Of a stretch of DNA of 42,215 nucleotides, positions 22,101 to 32,385 are shown piece by piece. Source of the DNA: Heterotrichella gracilis (taxonomy: Eukaryota > Sar > Xanthophyceae > Tribonematales > Xanthonemataceae); the NCBI GenBank assembly GCA_032358255.1, contig JAULBX010026907.1, positions 1 to 42,215 of the forward strand. Direction: 5' to 3'. The notes beneath the pieces were generated by a model, which had not been told where the DNA came from, made no database searches, and saw only the letters and a program-made list of their open reading frames with translations. Numbering within the stretch: position 1 is the stretch's first letter; each line of letters opens with the position of its first letter. Made by a program: the position numbers and the translations under genes.

Positions 22101-22234
22101 GTCGGGAGCTGTCTGTGCAGCAGTCGCGGCGCGCATCACTCGACGGCATCATGCACGCCACTGGCGGTGGGGTGGTGGGGGCGCTGGAGCGTGCGCACTC
22201 CATGGACAACCTGGCACCTTTTGTGGAGATGTGA
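19145..22234 (+). CDS. Double-hotdog acyl-CoA thioesterase, ACOT11/12-like
   Basis: Hydrolyses acyl-CoA thioesters to free acid and CoA. Five exons: 19145-19857, 20249-20452, 20773-21017, 21514-21645 and 21942-22234. All phases join, giving 528 residues. Residues 12-40 look like a short coiled coil, followed by a low-complexity S/T/P-rich stretch to about 145. Hotdog domain 1 (about 145-260) carries GGLLLSWIDICAGLAAKTLA, VTASVDAVHF and NRTFASSMEVGVRVE. A basic linker with AEQRRQVRL follows. Hotdog domain 2 (about 325-450) carries HHANSLAITFGGQVMRWMEECAF and RVGDILYVTAQV. The WID...LAA plus VTAS arrangement in domain 1 and FGGQ in domain 2 are closest to ACOT11/ACOT12, but no START domain follows. 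Instead there is a charged R/E-rich tail of about 80 residues. No clear transit peptide is seen, so the compartment is unknown. The start is the first ATG, in a GCC-ATGG context. Intron 2 has a 31-bp triplicate repeat, and introns 1 and 3 have AT-rich islands. Confidence 0.93.
20521..20613. repeat. Three tandem copies of a 31-bp unit
   Basis: Copies are at 20521-20551, 20552-20582 and 20583-20613, differing at only a few positions. Each contains AACAAAYGCCACATGATCTGAT. The array lies wholly in intron 2 of the thioesterase gene. It looks like a minisatellite; copy number may vary between strains. No function is evident. Confidence 0.95.
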
Positions 22235-23037
22235 GAGGCAGGGCTAGGGTGGCGCTGGGTGTTTCACAGAGGGAATTGGTACTGCTGTGGGATGGTGGGC
22301 GGGGTATGCCTAATGGGTTACAACCGATCCTGGGCCTCCAGAACGGCACAGAAATAACGTTTTATGATAATCAATATCATCATATCGATATTGGATTTTG
22401 TACTAATAGTATATTATATGGACTAGGCTGCTTGCCATATTCCTGATGCACCCTTGATGGCTTCACATTGCATGTCATTACCACTGGTAGGCCACCCAGA
22501 GCAGCAGCACTTCGAGAGCCATGACCAATCCCTCAGGATCATCCACGGCGCCAGTAGATGAAATTAAATGCCAGCCTGGCTGAGCCGGGCTCCCTTTGCA
22601 TTGCAGTCAGACTCTCATAATCTTGTTGGTAGCCCCTTTGGCCGTCTAGTAGGGCTATATCTTAGCTAGTAGCAACTTGCGTCATTAGTCATGAGTCATT
22701 TACGATAATCGCTGCGATAGTAATAGGCGCCTCTACCACTCAGTGAGCAACTTCAATTTAGCTAGCAGCTGCTTCGAACTTCAAGTTGAACAGCTGCTTC
22801 AAGCTTTGAAAGCAGGTGCTAGCTAACAGATACGGATGGCCAAGGCGCCGTTTGACAAGTACAAATTGACATTGTCCAATTGGATTAATTCATATTCATA
22901 TGTGCGTCCCGGATCGGATTCCGACGATTTGGCCGTAACGGGAATCCCAACGGTTGCAATTGCAATGTTACAGTAACTGCAACACACACTCTTGAGCGCG
23001 CTTCAAGTTGACAACTCGTTGAATGTCACAGAACAGT

Positions 23038-23058
23038 CATTTACAGTTACTGTAAATG
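23038..23058. terminator. Palindromic bidirectional poly(A) signal candidate
   Basis: CATTTACAGT and ACTGTAAATG are perfect 10-bp inverted arms around a single T. The right arm holds TGTAA for + transcripts (23051-23055) and the left arm holds TTACA, which is TGTAA for - transcripts (23041-23045). Reading by eye, these are the first such motifs after the thioesterase stop (817 bp) and after the FAS1 stop (about 855 bp). A shared 3' signal for both genes is inferred. Confidence 0.4.
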
Positions 23059-23148
23059 ACGTCCCGCGGTGTATCAGATCATCATGAAGCATGCAAGCAA
23101 CAAGTTGACAAATCATTAAATGTTCAAACAATTTGATCCGTTTTAAAC

Positions 23149-23556
23149 ATGAAACAGCAGAAATGCATGACGTCAACATTTGCCAAAACTGCATCTGATG
23201 CCATGAATCAATCAGAATCTGATGGCTGTGGTGCATCGGCTGCTCAACATACAAAACAAACAAACAAAGGCGTGCCAAGCCATCATCTGCTCAACATATA
23301 TGCATACTATGTATCAGAAAGATTCTTTCTCAGAGAGGAAACAGCCAATGGCATGGGCACAGGGGACAGCAAACTTGTATTTGAAATCAAGCTGATGCCA
23401 ACTGATGAATTGGTGAACCCCAGTTCCGGACCTGGTCCAGCCGGCCCGAGTCCGCATATTACCGGTACGACTAGTACTACCGCCCTTGTAGTTGCAACGG
23501 TGCCTGCCGAGCAACGGCATGTGGGATTGATTGATCACCCATTGTCAATCCGATGA
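23149..23556 (+). CDS. Doubtful 135-codon ORF
   Basis: This frame has a true ATG and runs 135 codons in AT-richer sequence between two convergent genes. The predicted protein is polar (many S, T, Q and N) with no signal peptide, membrane segment or family resemblance that I can see. It would lie in or beyond the 3' UTR of the thioesterase. It may be chance, a short lineage-specific gene, or the remnant of an insertion. Nothing but its length supports it. Confidence 0.13.
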   Translation: MKQQKCMTSTFAKTASDAMNQSESDGCGASAAQHTKQTNKGVPSHHLLNIYAYYVSERFFLREETANGMGTGDSKLVFEIKLMPTDELVNPSSGPGPAGPSPHITGTTSTTALVVATVPAEQRHVGLIDHPLSIR

Positions 23557-23899
23557 TTGCACGACTCAGCCCATAATGTGGCCCATGTTGCTTGCAACCA
23601 TGACAAACATTAAATAAATCCAGTGCCCTGCTCAGCAGCTCCAAGATGGCGATCATCATGATCGCGGTCACTGATCGGAGCCAGGACTGCAAGGCGCTTG
23701 GGACCAGGTGGGTCATTGGTCCACTACACTCTCGTGAAGGATTGCCCGCACCCGTGTTGTTTCCACACTGCCAGCCCTGTCATCCAGCTGCCACTTGGAA
23801 CGGTGCCTGGTTCCGGCAGCAGCGAATGCACCCTCTCTACGGACCACGCAAGTCCATAGGCTATGCTTTGGGGCTGGCTGGGGATGGGCCGACAGAGGA

Positions 23900-26800
23900 T
23901 CAGTGCGCCGCCGCCACCGCCCCAGCTGCCCCGCGCGCCGCCAGCTGGTGCATGCTCAGTGCCTGCACCCCCTTGGGCAGGCTGGGGATGTTGTCGATGC
24001 TGGCAGCAGGGATCAACACCTTCTCCTGAGGGCATGGCCAGGCGGAGGGGGGTTAGTGCTAGGTATGGCCACCTGGTGGGGAGCATGGCAGGGGCCGCTG
24101 CGGCGCAGTGTAACGTTGCCCGTGTGATTCACCGATTGAATGCAGGGAAGGTAAGCAGCAATGGATGCCACACGAAATATGTGAGAGCAAGCTTGTTGTG
24201 GGGTTGTTGCATGTGACGCAGTTGTTCATGAGGGCCCATGTGATGCATGTGCCATCACGATGAGGGTCCAGGGTGTGTGCTCCCAACGCACCACTCGGTA
24301 GATTGTAGTCTTGCACACCGTACCAGTGCGCAACACGGGTGAGGAGTCATGCTTGAGGATGGCGTGGGCAACAGTCTGCAGGGAGGGCACATAGGGCGGG
24401 GTGAGGGGAGGCGCACTGATCATCGCCACCATAGGCAGGGACAGCTGCTGCACACTTTCCATGCATTTCCATGCAGACTTTCCATGCATTTCCATGCATC
24501 ACTGATGGTCCCCAGTGCACTGCAGCCTTTCTGACAGCAGATCAGAGGTGCTGGAGAGGGTACGGCATGGCTTTAAAACATGTTGGCGAATTGTAATTCC
24601 ACACTGATCGGACCAAACTCCTAACGCACGTGGAGCACATTCCCATACTCGCAGATGCATGCAATGCAACAAACACCGAGGTCATTATTGCCCCCCACCC
24701 CTCCTTCCCCTCCCCTTCCACGCACCCCTCCATCCTTCCCCCTTGTGAAGTTGATTGGCGCCGGGTGGTCCAGCGCCAGGCCCAGCATTGTGTCCACGCT
24801 GCCTGACGCCACCAGCTTTGACTGCGTGAAGTTTCCCAGCAGTGTGTGGTACAGGGCCAGGCTGCGCACCTTGCCGGCCAGGTGGAACAGGCGCAGGGGG
24901 TGCACGTCTGGGGGGTGGGGGGAGGGAGGGGGCGTCAGCTTGGGAAGGGCATGCTGGCATGTCTTGCAGCGGGGTGGGGTGTAGCCATGCAGGTGCATAT
25001 TTGGTGCCCACTGTGTGGATAAATTTGATTTGAGGCAGTATTGGTGTGGGCACTGACAGAGGGCGAATGCCTTGCACTCGCCCTCGTAGTTGCGCCACAG
25101 GCTCTACCCACAGAGCAGCCTGCAATCCCCCCTCCACCCCCTGCCCTTCCCCCTGCTGCACTCACGCATCTCTGTGAACAGCTTGAGCAGCGCCATGTTG
25201 GTGGGGGCGAAGATGGTGACTGGCAAGTCTGGGCTGGGCAGGCGGCGCGCGTAGCCAGACAGGCGCAGCACCAGCCTCAGCACGTAGAACTCACCCCCTG
25301 ACAGGCCGTCTATCAGGGACTGGGTGCAGGCGGACTGAAGGAGGGGGAGGGGGGGAGTTAAGTGGTTAGCATGTGGCAAGAGGTGGCAGGAGGGGTTGGG
25401 TGCGGGGAGGTCACCGAATAGGGGCCATGCGGCCCAGGCTACCATACCAACGCAATCCAACTGGCCATGACTAACCTCGGGGTACGCACAGAAGCGGCTG
25501 CAAATCCAATAGAAAGTAAGTGTTGGTTTCATGGGCACATGTAATGCATGCGTCTGCCATCGGCGATTGAGCAGCATCCCACTCCATCCAACACAAGCTC
25601 CCCTTGCCTGCTTGGCTCACCTGTAGAGGAGCCAACGCCCCTTCACCACCCACAGCTTCTCCCCCTGATGCACCCTTCCTCCCCAGTCCCCACTGCTCAG
25701 CCCTTTCCACCCCCGTCTTAGCACCCTCCCCCTGTCCCCAGCCCCCGTCATCGATCTTCACATCCGGTATGTCTGCTATGCGCTGTGCGGGCAGCAGCAC
25801 CTTTGACGCTGCGTACACCACCGTGTTGCACACCTGGCGCCTGAAGGTGCATGTGGCGGTGTCGTGCGGGTAGGGGGCGGTGGCAAGAAGCTGCGGGGCA
25901 TGGCAGAGGGGGGGTCAACGCAGGAGGGGTGGGTGGGGCGTGGGGGGGTCGCAACACAAGGGGAGGGGAAGGGGCATGGCATGCATGCCCGAGGAGAGAA
26001 GCATTCGCCAGCCCCGGTCATGCCACCACCTGGGTTCATGCACGAGCCCCCCCATTGATACTGTTGCCAAAGGTACCACACCCACATGCCCATGCCCATG
26101 GCTGCTGCACCACATGCTTCCAACCAACCCACCCCCTCTCTGCCCCAAACCCCAGCCCCACCCACCTGCCCGCTTGCGTCCGACGTGAAGTTGATAGGGT
26201 GCCACTCAAACAGCGCGTGGCCCAGCACCGTGTTGACCGACCCCATGGCCTCGAGCAGGCCTGGGTCGGAGAACGATCCTGGCAGCACGTGGTACATGCC
26301 GATGGCGGTGCCCTTGGGCTTGAGCTTGAACAGGGAGAAGAAGGCCATGCCTGGAGGGGGGAAGGGAGGGGGGGTGCATGTGCGTGGGTAACGAGTGGTG
26401 GTGTGGGGGGTGGGGGCCAGGGGTTGGACGCGGCAGTGCGGGCAGATGCATTGAGATGGGTACGGTGCATTTGAGGTGGAGCATGGTGCCATGGGGTGGA
26501 GGTGGTTCACTCCTGCCCTGAAAGCCGATGGCGCCGCACGGTTCCTTGCCCCTCAGAGGAGGCATGGTTGCCAGGTGGTTCCTGCCCCGCACCTATGACG
26601 CGTACGAATGCCATGTTTGTTGGCGCCAGCAGCGTGAGCGGCATGATGGGGTCAGGCAGCTTGTCCTTGTGGCCGCTCCACTTGATGGCCAGGCGCATGA
26701 ACAGGAACTCCTTGCCCACGATGGCGTCATTAAAGGTCTGGCGGCAGTCCTGAAGAGCGGAGACGAGTAAGGCAGGGCCCAAGGGGGGTGGTGTGGCCAC

Positions 26801-27204
26801 CAAGGGGAGGGGCAGTGTGTGTGTTAGCAGGTAGCGCGGTGTGGGAGTGGGCATGGGAGGGGGGTGGGGGTGCTTACCCATGGGGATGGCGGGCCAGGCC
26901 AAGGGGGCCCAGGCCACTTTGCCGTTGCGTTCACGTGTCGTACCACCCCTGTCTGCGAGGCGCAATCCCCACCGCTGCATGGCGCTGCCTGGGAACCCAA
27001 CACCTGCAGGGACAACACAAGCCAGCAAGATGTGGGTGTGGCAGTGCAAAGTGCTGTCACGCCACCCCGGTTGAGTGCAGCAGTGGTGGGAGACAGGGGT
27101 GGGTGCACAGGGTGGGTGCTCAGTGCCCCCTCGCTCACCTGTGTGGCTAGGCACAACGTGACCAGGAGGAGGCCCCAGCTACAGCAGTGCCTGGTGCGGG
27201 CCAT
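23900..27204 (-). CDS. Secreted protein with two fasciclin (FAS1) domains
   Basis: FAS1 proteins are usually extracellular or cell-surface adhesion or matrix proteins. Nine exons in transcript order: 27204-27139, 27003-26935, 26749-26593, 26350-26166, 25890-25621, 25334-25166, 24907-24726, 24375-24292 and 24025-23900. All phases join, giving 435 residues. Residues 1 to about 22 form a signal peptide (a basic start, then GLLLVTLCLA). FAS1 domain 1 (about 46-215) begins DCRQTFNDAIVGKEF and has the conserved LTLLAPTNMAF, then YHVLPGSF, VNTVLGHALF and a final KVLLPA. A Gly/Glu-rich linker follows. FAS1 domain 2 (about 255-410) begins CTQSLIDGLSGGEF and has VTIFAPTNMAL, YHTLLGNF, VDTMLGLAL and EKVLIPAASI. 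INFT in each domain is a possible N-glycosylation site. The tail is Ala-rich with no obvious membrane anchor. Intron positions match between the two repeats. The start codon follows an in-frame upstream stretch but is the first ATG and begins the signal peptide. Confidence 0.88.
24454..24499. repeat. 23-bp tandem duplication
   Basis: ACTTTCCATGCATTTCCATG followed by CAG or CAT occurs twice in a row (24454-24476 and 24477-24499) with a single final-base difference. Each unit itself contains TTTCCATGCA twice in near-identical form. It sits in the FAS1 intron between exons 24726 and 24375. No function is evident. Confidence 0.9.
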
Positions 27205-27272
27205 GGTGTTGGGAGGAAGACCTGCCTGCCTGCAAGGGCGGAAAGGGGGTGGGCTAACTCGCACACTACCCA

Positions 27273-27859
27273 CTAGTGCCGGTGGGTGTGGGGTGCACTA
27301 GGGCAATGCTTGGGCACGGCTGGGGCGCAGCCGTTGGCTTCCAATATAGTCCTCACTTGTTTGCACACCGCCACTGCAGTCATAGTTGGGTCACCGCCGA
27401 TGGCCGCCCATAGTCCCACTAGTGTGTGCGCAATTAGCCACGGCCACCCTGACGGCCCATGCATGCATGCATATGGCATGACGTTGTGCCCACATCGCAG
27501 GGTTGCCAGCGCAGTGTCCAGGCTGTTCACAAAGGCTTGAACCTGGCTGAAAACTGCTTCTCGAACTCTACCACAATAGGGGTTAGCCAGATCCCGGCTA
27601 GGGTATGCGCAGTGTGCGCGCAGGAATATGCTGACGCATACCTCTTATTTTGAAAGCCAACGACCCTGTCACGAGGTATAACGGGCTGTTCGGCAACCAG
27701 ACGAAAGGCAGGCGTCAAATCCGAAGAAGAGAGGAGGGAGGACAAGGGCGTCAGCTGTGTCGTTGCGGTGCGCACGGCATCAACTGCCAGGTTCCGCAGG
27801 TGGTCAAAACAACGTGTTGCGCTTGTGGGTTGCGCAAGTGTACTTGCCACGAGAATGCT
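27273..27859 (-). CDS. Uncertain small gene upstream of the FAS1 gene
   Basis: I do not recognise this protein. An open stretch 27859-27642 (72 codons plus two bases, ending at a GTATGC donor) can join in phase to a second stretch 27597-27273 (107 codons and a stop) across a 44-bp intron ending CCCTAG. That intron would be the shortest in the window, which weakens the model. Unspliced, the first frame instead runs on to a stop at 27527. No ATG occurs in the first stretch, so the true start would be in an upstream exon or the gene is not real. The first part is S/T/L-rich, like a targeting leader. The second has a hydrophobic WLIAHTLVGLWAAIGG segment and four Cys. The stop lies only 69 bp before the FAS1 start codon, so the region may instead be the FAS1 promoter and leader. 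Confidence 0.25.
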
Positions 27860-28502
27860 CTAGTCAAGCAATATAATATAGATTGGTTACTTGAATAGAA
27901 GGCTGCCTTGCTTCGACTTGCACCCGACTTGCACCTAGATATATGTTTCGAGCAAAAAATGGTTTCTACCATGCTGTCTGAGAGCAGGGCTGCTGCCCAC
28001 ACTGTGCAGGTGACAGCTGGCCAAAAAGCTCACAAACCATGCATGCATATGCAAATATTGTCAAGTGATTGCACTGCCACCAAGGTCCCTGGAAATACGT
28101 CCTCAACTGCGCTTGGTAAGGCGCTGGTTTCTGACAACTGAGAACGTACAAAAGGGGGTTCATATATTTCTCTCGAGCTGTTGCCTTTTGAGGTGCGACT
28201 TTTTCAAAATTCGAAAACAACTAGCTGCACTGCGCTGGCTTGTAGGCCCTCAAAGCAACCATACAGCAGTCTGAAAATGTGAGTTGCCACCCCCTACCCC
28301 TCCCTAAAATCAAGCGTAAAGCGGGAGGAAGAAAGCGTGTGGAAGAAAGCGTGTGGAAGAAAGTGGGAGGACTAGTCCCGGTAGCGCTCTATCACTCAAT
28401 ACTGCGCCCTCCCTGCCAGTGGCCTATGGTACATCCCTGCTGGCCAGATCCCTCTCACCCCACACCAAACACAGCCCGGGGGCATATTCCATCCCCAGGG
28501 CG
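27860..28502. other. Intergenic, 3' of the DDR4-like gene
   Basis: No gene is recognised. The part next to 28502 should be 3' UTR of the DDR4-like gene. I see no minus-strand TGTAA here. A 14-bp GGAAGAAAGCGTGT unit repeats about 2.6 times at 28327-28364. The AT-richer stretch 27890-28260 may be promoter for the doubtful gene to its left. Confidence 0.45.
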
Positions 28503-29689
28503 TCACAGCATGAAGTCCGAGTCCCCGGGGCTGCCCCCCGCCACCCCAACGTCGCCCACAAAGCCCATGACGTCAAGCTGAGGGTCGTCCAGGAACATCT
28601 GGCTGAAGTCAGTGGGGTCACTGAGGCCTGCAGGGAGTGGGGGCGGGAGGGCGTCAGGTGTCGAGCACCGCCAGGCACAGACAGCACGTGGCATGCATGC
28701 GGTTGGTTCGGCAGGTTCGCACGCATGGTTGGTGCTAGGGTGCATGTGTTGCACCCACTGTGAGAGCACTGTGGAGTTATGGCCAGCACTGCAAATGCAA
28801 ATGTGATGCCAGAGGTTCCCGCACCGTCACTATCCGCCATCAGCCCCGCAGGATCACTGCTGTGCTTGGTCACCACCTGTGGCGTGGGTTGGTAGTCCCC
28901 TTGCCCCGCCATCGACCCCCCGCCATTCTCCCCCGCCTGCAACGCCACTGGCACCGCCACCGCCACCAGCTGCGACTGCTGCGGCGAGGCGTGCTGCTGC
29001 GGACTGGCTGCGCTGCGTGTGGGACCAGACTGCGAGGGGCTGCGGCGCGAGTGGGAGGGGCTGTGATTAGATAGGTGGGGCGAGCTGATGGCCTGCGCCT
29101 GGGACATGACGGCCTGCGGCTGCGGCTGTGACATGGCCGCCTGCACCTGCGCCATGACGTTGCCGGAGCCCGTGGGCATGAACTGCAGCTGGCTGCCCGA
29201 GTTGCTGCGCTGCCCCATGAGGTGGGAGGAGGAGCCATGCTGCGCCAGGCGAGGCGACCCAAGGCTGCCGCTGCCCGAGCTGCCCAGCTGCTGCCCTGCC
29301 GGGAAGCCCCCGTACGCCTGCTGCTGTGGCGAAGAGGTGGTCCCCGCCTGCATGGGCGCATGCATGGGCACCTGGTGCTGCGCCTGGTGCTGCCGGGCGT
29401 GCTGGTGCTGAAGCGCCTGCTGCAGAGACATGCCACAGCTGGCTTGCACCTGCACATGCATCAGGCCCTGCGCCTGCGCCTGCGCCTGCGCCAGCTGAGC
29501 CTGCCTGGCCTGCGCCTGTAATGCCTGCGCCTGCAAGGCCTGCGCCTGCAATGCTTGTGCCTCCTTCTGCCTGTGGCGCATGAGCAGCTGCTGCAGCGCC
29601 TGCGCCTGGGATTGGGGGGGTAGCTCCGACAGCGCCTGCCGCTGCTGCGGCGTGAGCGCAGCGATGACCTGCTGAAGCTGCGCATTGCT

Positions 29690-29723
<34 letters not shown>

Positions 29724-32385
29724 AGCTGCTGCTGCAGGGCCATCTGGCGTTGTTGCTGCTGCTGCTGCTGCTGCAGCGCCATCTGCTGCTGTTGTTGCTG
29801 CTGCTGCTGCTGCAGCGCGTGGTGCCGCTGCTGCTCCAGGAGCTGCTGGTGCCGCTGGTCCCGCAGCTGGCGCAGGAACTGTATCTGCTGGGCCTCGGGG
29901 AGGGCGCGCAGCTGCATCTTGTGGTTGTCGCTCAGGGTGTGGTACAGCGCGTTGAGCAGCCGCGCCTCATCCTGCACAGGCACAGAATCACACACGCTCG
30001 ATGTCCCTCATACACACCATGCCGTGCACCGCAACCGGTGGGATGCAATGCAACGCGGTGCATTAATGCTGGTTGCGGATGTACCCAGGAATGCCAGAGT
30101 ATACTTTTTGCCTCTGATTTTGTGGTTGTCACCCAGAAGCTTGTTTGTCATGTGGGATGCAGCGCTGCATGGGATGCAATGTGTTGCTCACCTGTGGGGA
30201 TATGTTGCGCTGAGCTGCTGCAGGCACCGCGCCCTGGTGCCCCCGCTGGGCCCCACCCCCCTGTTCCCGCAGCGCTGCCTGTTGTGCGGTCAGCTGCTGC
30301 TGCTGCATCTGCTGCGCCGCTAGTTGCTGCTGCTGCTGTTGCCGCCGCCGCAGCTGCTCCATCTGGGCAGCCTGCAAAGCCATGCTCTCGTCAGCACCGA
30401 GAGACACAAATGCATGTGGTTCCAGTGCAGGCAGACAGTGTGTTACCAGGACAGGCAGGGATTCCTTGTCCTAGGGCATGCATGGATCCACCGGCTGGCA
30501 TGGTGGAGAGCATCACAGAAAGGCAACCTACTACCAGGCAAAGGGACAGGTATCCAAGCAGAATGCCATGCATGGCCATGCATGCTCAATCACCGCATTC
30601 GCACCTGCAGCTGTTGGCGCCGCTGGTCATCTGCGGAGCGCGGCGCATGCGGCGGGTACCCTCCCCTGTCCCCCTGTTGCCGCAGCTGGCGTGAGGATGG
30701 CTCCACAAAGTCTGTGTTCAAGTCCTTCATCTTCTTGGCAGCACGGGGGCGCAGGGCAGGGGCGGGGGTCGGCTGCGCGCGGGGCGCAGGCGGTGGGGGC
30801 TCCGGCTGGACCTGGCGCAGGGGGACAGGCGGCTGGCCGTTTGCCATTGCTATTTGCGGCCCCAGGTTTGACCTGGCTCTGCCCTGTGAGGTGCGCATGT
30901 GCTTGGGCACGTGCAGCTCCATGGGGGACCAGCCCTGCGGGTGCTGGCGCTTGAGGCTGCGGGGCGGGGGGTTGCTGTCTGCGGGCAGGGTGCCATTGTC
31001 CGACGGGTGGGGGCTGAGGCTTTGGCTGAAGTCCTGCACCCGCTCCATCCGCATGCGCATGCGCTCCTCCCGCGTGGGCCCCCCCTCCGCCAGCCCCGCC
31101 ATCTTGCGCGTGTACTCTGCCTCCTGCTCCCGCCGCCACTCCTCCTCCTGCTGCTTGGACTCTGCGTGGCGCAGCTTGTCCCGCTCCCGCCGCGCCCGCT
31201 CCCGCTCCTCCGCCTTGCGCCGCGCCGCCCCCTCCTCCTCCTGGCGCTTCTTCTCATCCTCCTCGCGCTTCACCGCAAGCACCTGGATGCGCTCAGACCG
31301 CTTCTTGGGCAGGGACTCAAGCAGGGAGGCCTTCTCAGCCGCCCTCCTGCGCGCAGCCGCTGTCTCCACCAGGCGGGGCAGCACCGCCTCGTCCAGCAGG
31401 TCATGCAGAGCGCGCTCCGCCTTGTTGCGGGTCACGCTCAGCTTGGCCACAAAGTCCTGCAGCTCCTCCAGGGTGATGCACACGGTCTCCCACAGGGGCT
31501 CGCTGTCCGTGTGCTTCTTCTTCTTGCTGCTGCCGGGGCGCTTGCGGGGGGGCTCCTCGCGGTAGAGCCTGCAGTCCTCATGGTTGAGGGAAAAGTAGTA
31601 ATACCTGCAGCCCTTTGCGTCCTCGCCAATGGGCAGGTGCCTCAAAGCATCTGCACCAATCTCCGGGTCTTCCACCTGAATGCATGTATAAATTCGCATT
31701 AGCCATGCCTCAACCCACGGGGCATCCACCCACTGCATACAGCATGGCAGACTCACCATGTGCCTGATTGTCTCCCTCACCACCGGGCAGTCCAGGGTCC
31801 TCCACTCGCACAGCTCGTAGATAATGCGCACCTGTAAGAGTAAACAGAGGGCGTGGGAAGCCATCCAGGCAGCATGGGTGCAGTGGTGCAGCAGCAGCAG
31901 CAGCCTACCCTGTCCAATGGTGGGATGTCGAAGAAGCTGCGGTCTTGCAGGGGATTGGACTCGAATACCTCAAACCAGCGGCCGCCCAGTTTGTATTGAA
32001 GCAACACCTCCCAGTTGTGTGAGTCGGGCTCGTTGTATGGCTGGGATGCGTCTGACCGCAACAGCTTATGCATGAACTCAGCCAGGAACATCTGATGGCC
32101 TTCCGGATTCAACACTGCCTGTTCCAGAAGATCCGCTGCAAACTGCCTGAACTTGAGGGCGTTGCTGAACATACGGCTGAACTGCACGATTGCCGCAAAC
32201 TGCCAGCTGCTCCTCACATCGTGTAGCTCCGTTTCTGGGTCCCGAGCAGCAGGGCTCCCAGGCTCAGAGTCAGCCTCCTCCTCCACATTATCAGCCTCAA
32301 GATCGCTCCCCTCCTCGCTGTCAGCCGCATCCAAAGGAGCCTCCTGCGGGGGAGACCCCTCCCCGTTGACCTCCTCACTGCTCAT
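28503..32385 (-). CDS. CECR2/DDR4-like chromatin-remodelling subunit with Q-rich tail
   Basis: Probable nuclear partner of an ISWI-type remodelling ATPase. Six exons in transcript order: 32385-31909, 31831-31757, 31675-30605, 30371-30192, 29971-28825 and 28627-28503. All phases join, giving 1024 residues. Residues 1-50 are very acidic (many E, D and S). Residues about 55-120 form a DDT-like helical region (VQFSRMFSNALKFRQFAADLLEQAV), followed by W-containing segments, PLDRVRIIYELCEWR, and GEDAKGCRYYYF...RLYREEP, the order seen in CECR2 and plant DDR4. Residues about 280-370 are a charged K/E/R coiled coil (KREEDEKKRQEEE). Next come basic P-rich sequence and several long glutamine-rich tracts (about 540-760), then S/Q-rich sequence. 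The last 41 residues are acidic and hydrophobic (DPTDFSQMFLDDPQLD), resembling an activation domain. No bromodomain is seen. The first ATG of an open exon was taken as start. Confidence 0.82.
29686..29817 (-). repeat. CAG/CAA glutamine tracts in coding sequence
   Basis: On the minus strand this codes three near-uninterrupted glutamine runs separated by ALQ/MALQ units, using mainly CAG with some CAA. A further Q-rich block is in the previous exon (30300-30350). The tract is in frame throughout the long fifth exon of the DDR4-like gene. Triplet runs of this kind often vary in length between strains. Confidence 0.9.

Larger units (their letters stand above)
22235..23899. other. Intergenic between convergent thioesterase and FAS1 genes
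   Basis: This 1.67-kb stretch is lower in GC than the flanking genes. It has AT-rich sequence at 22350-22430, short repeats of AGCTGCTTC and CTTCAAG near 22760-22810, and a palindrome at 23038-23058 holding TGTAA on both strands. Apart from a doubtful ORF at 23149-23556 I recognise no gene. It should contain the 3' UTRs of both neighbours. Confidence 0.5.

Noticed and set aside
25476..25497. Small exon candidate inside a FAS1 intron
   Set aside because: Including it shifts the next exon out of the FAS1 frame; joining 25621 directly to 25334 keeps it.
29685..30694. Cys- and Leu-repeat frames on + strand
   Set aside because: Antisense readings of the CAG/CAA glutamine tract of the DDR4-like gene.
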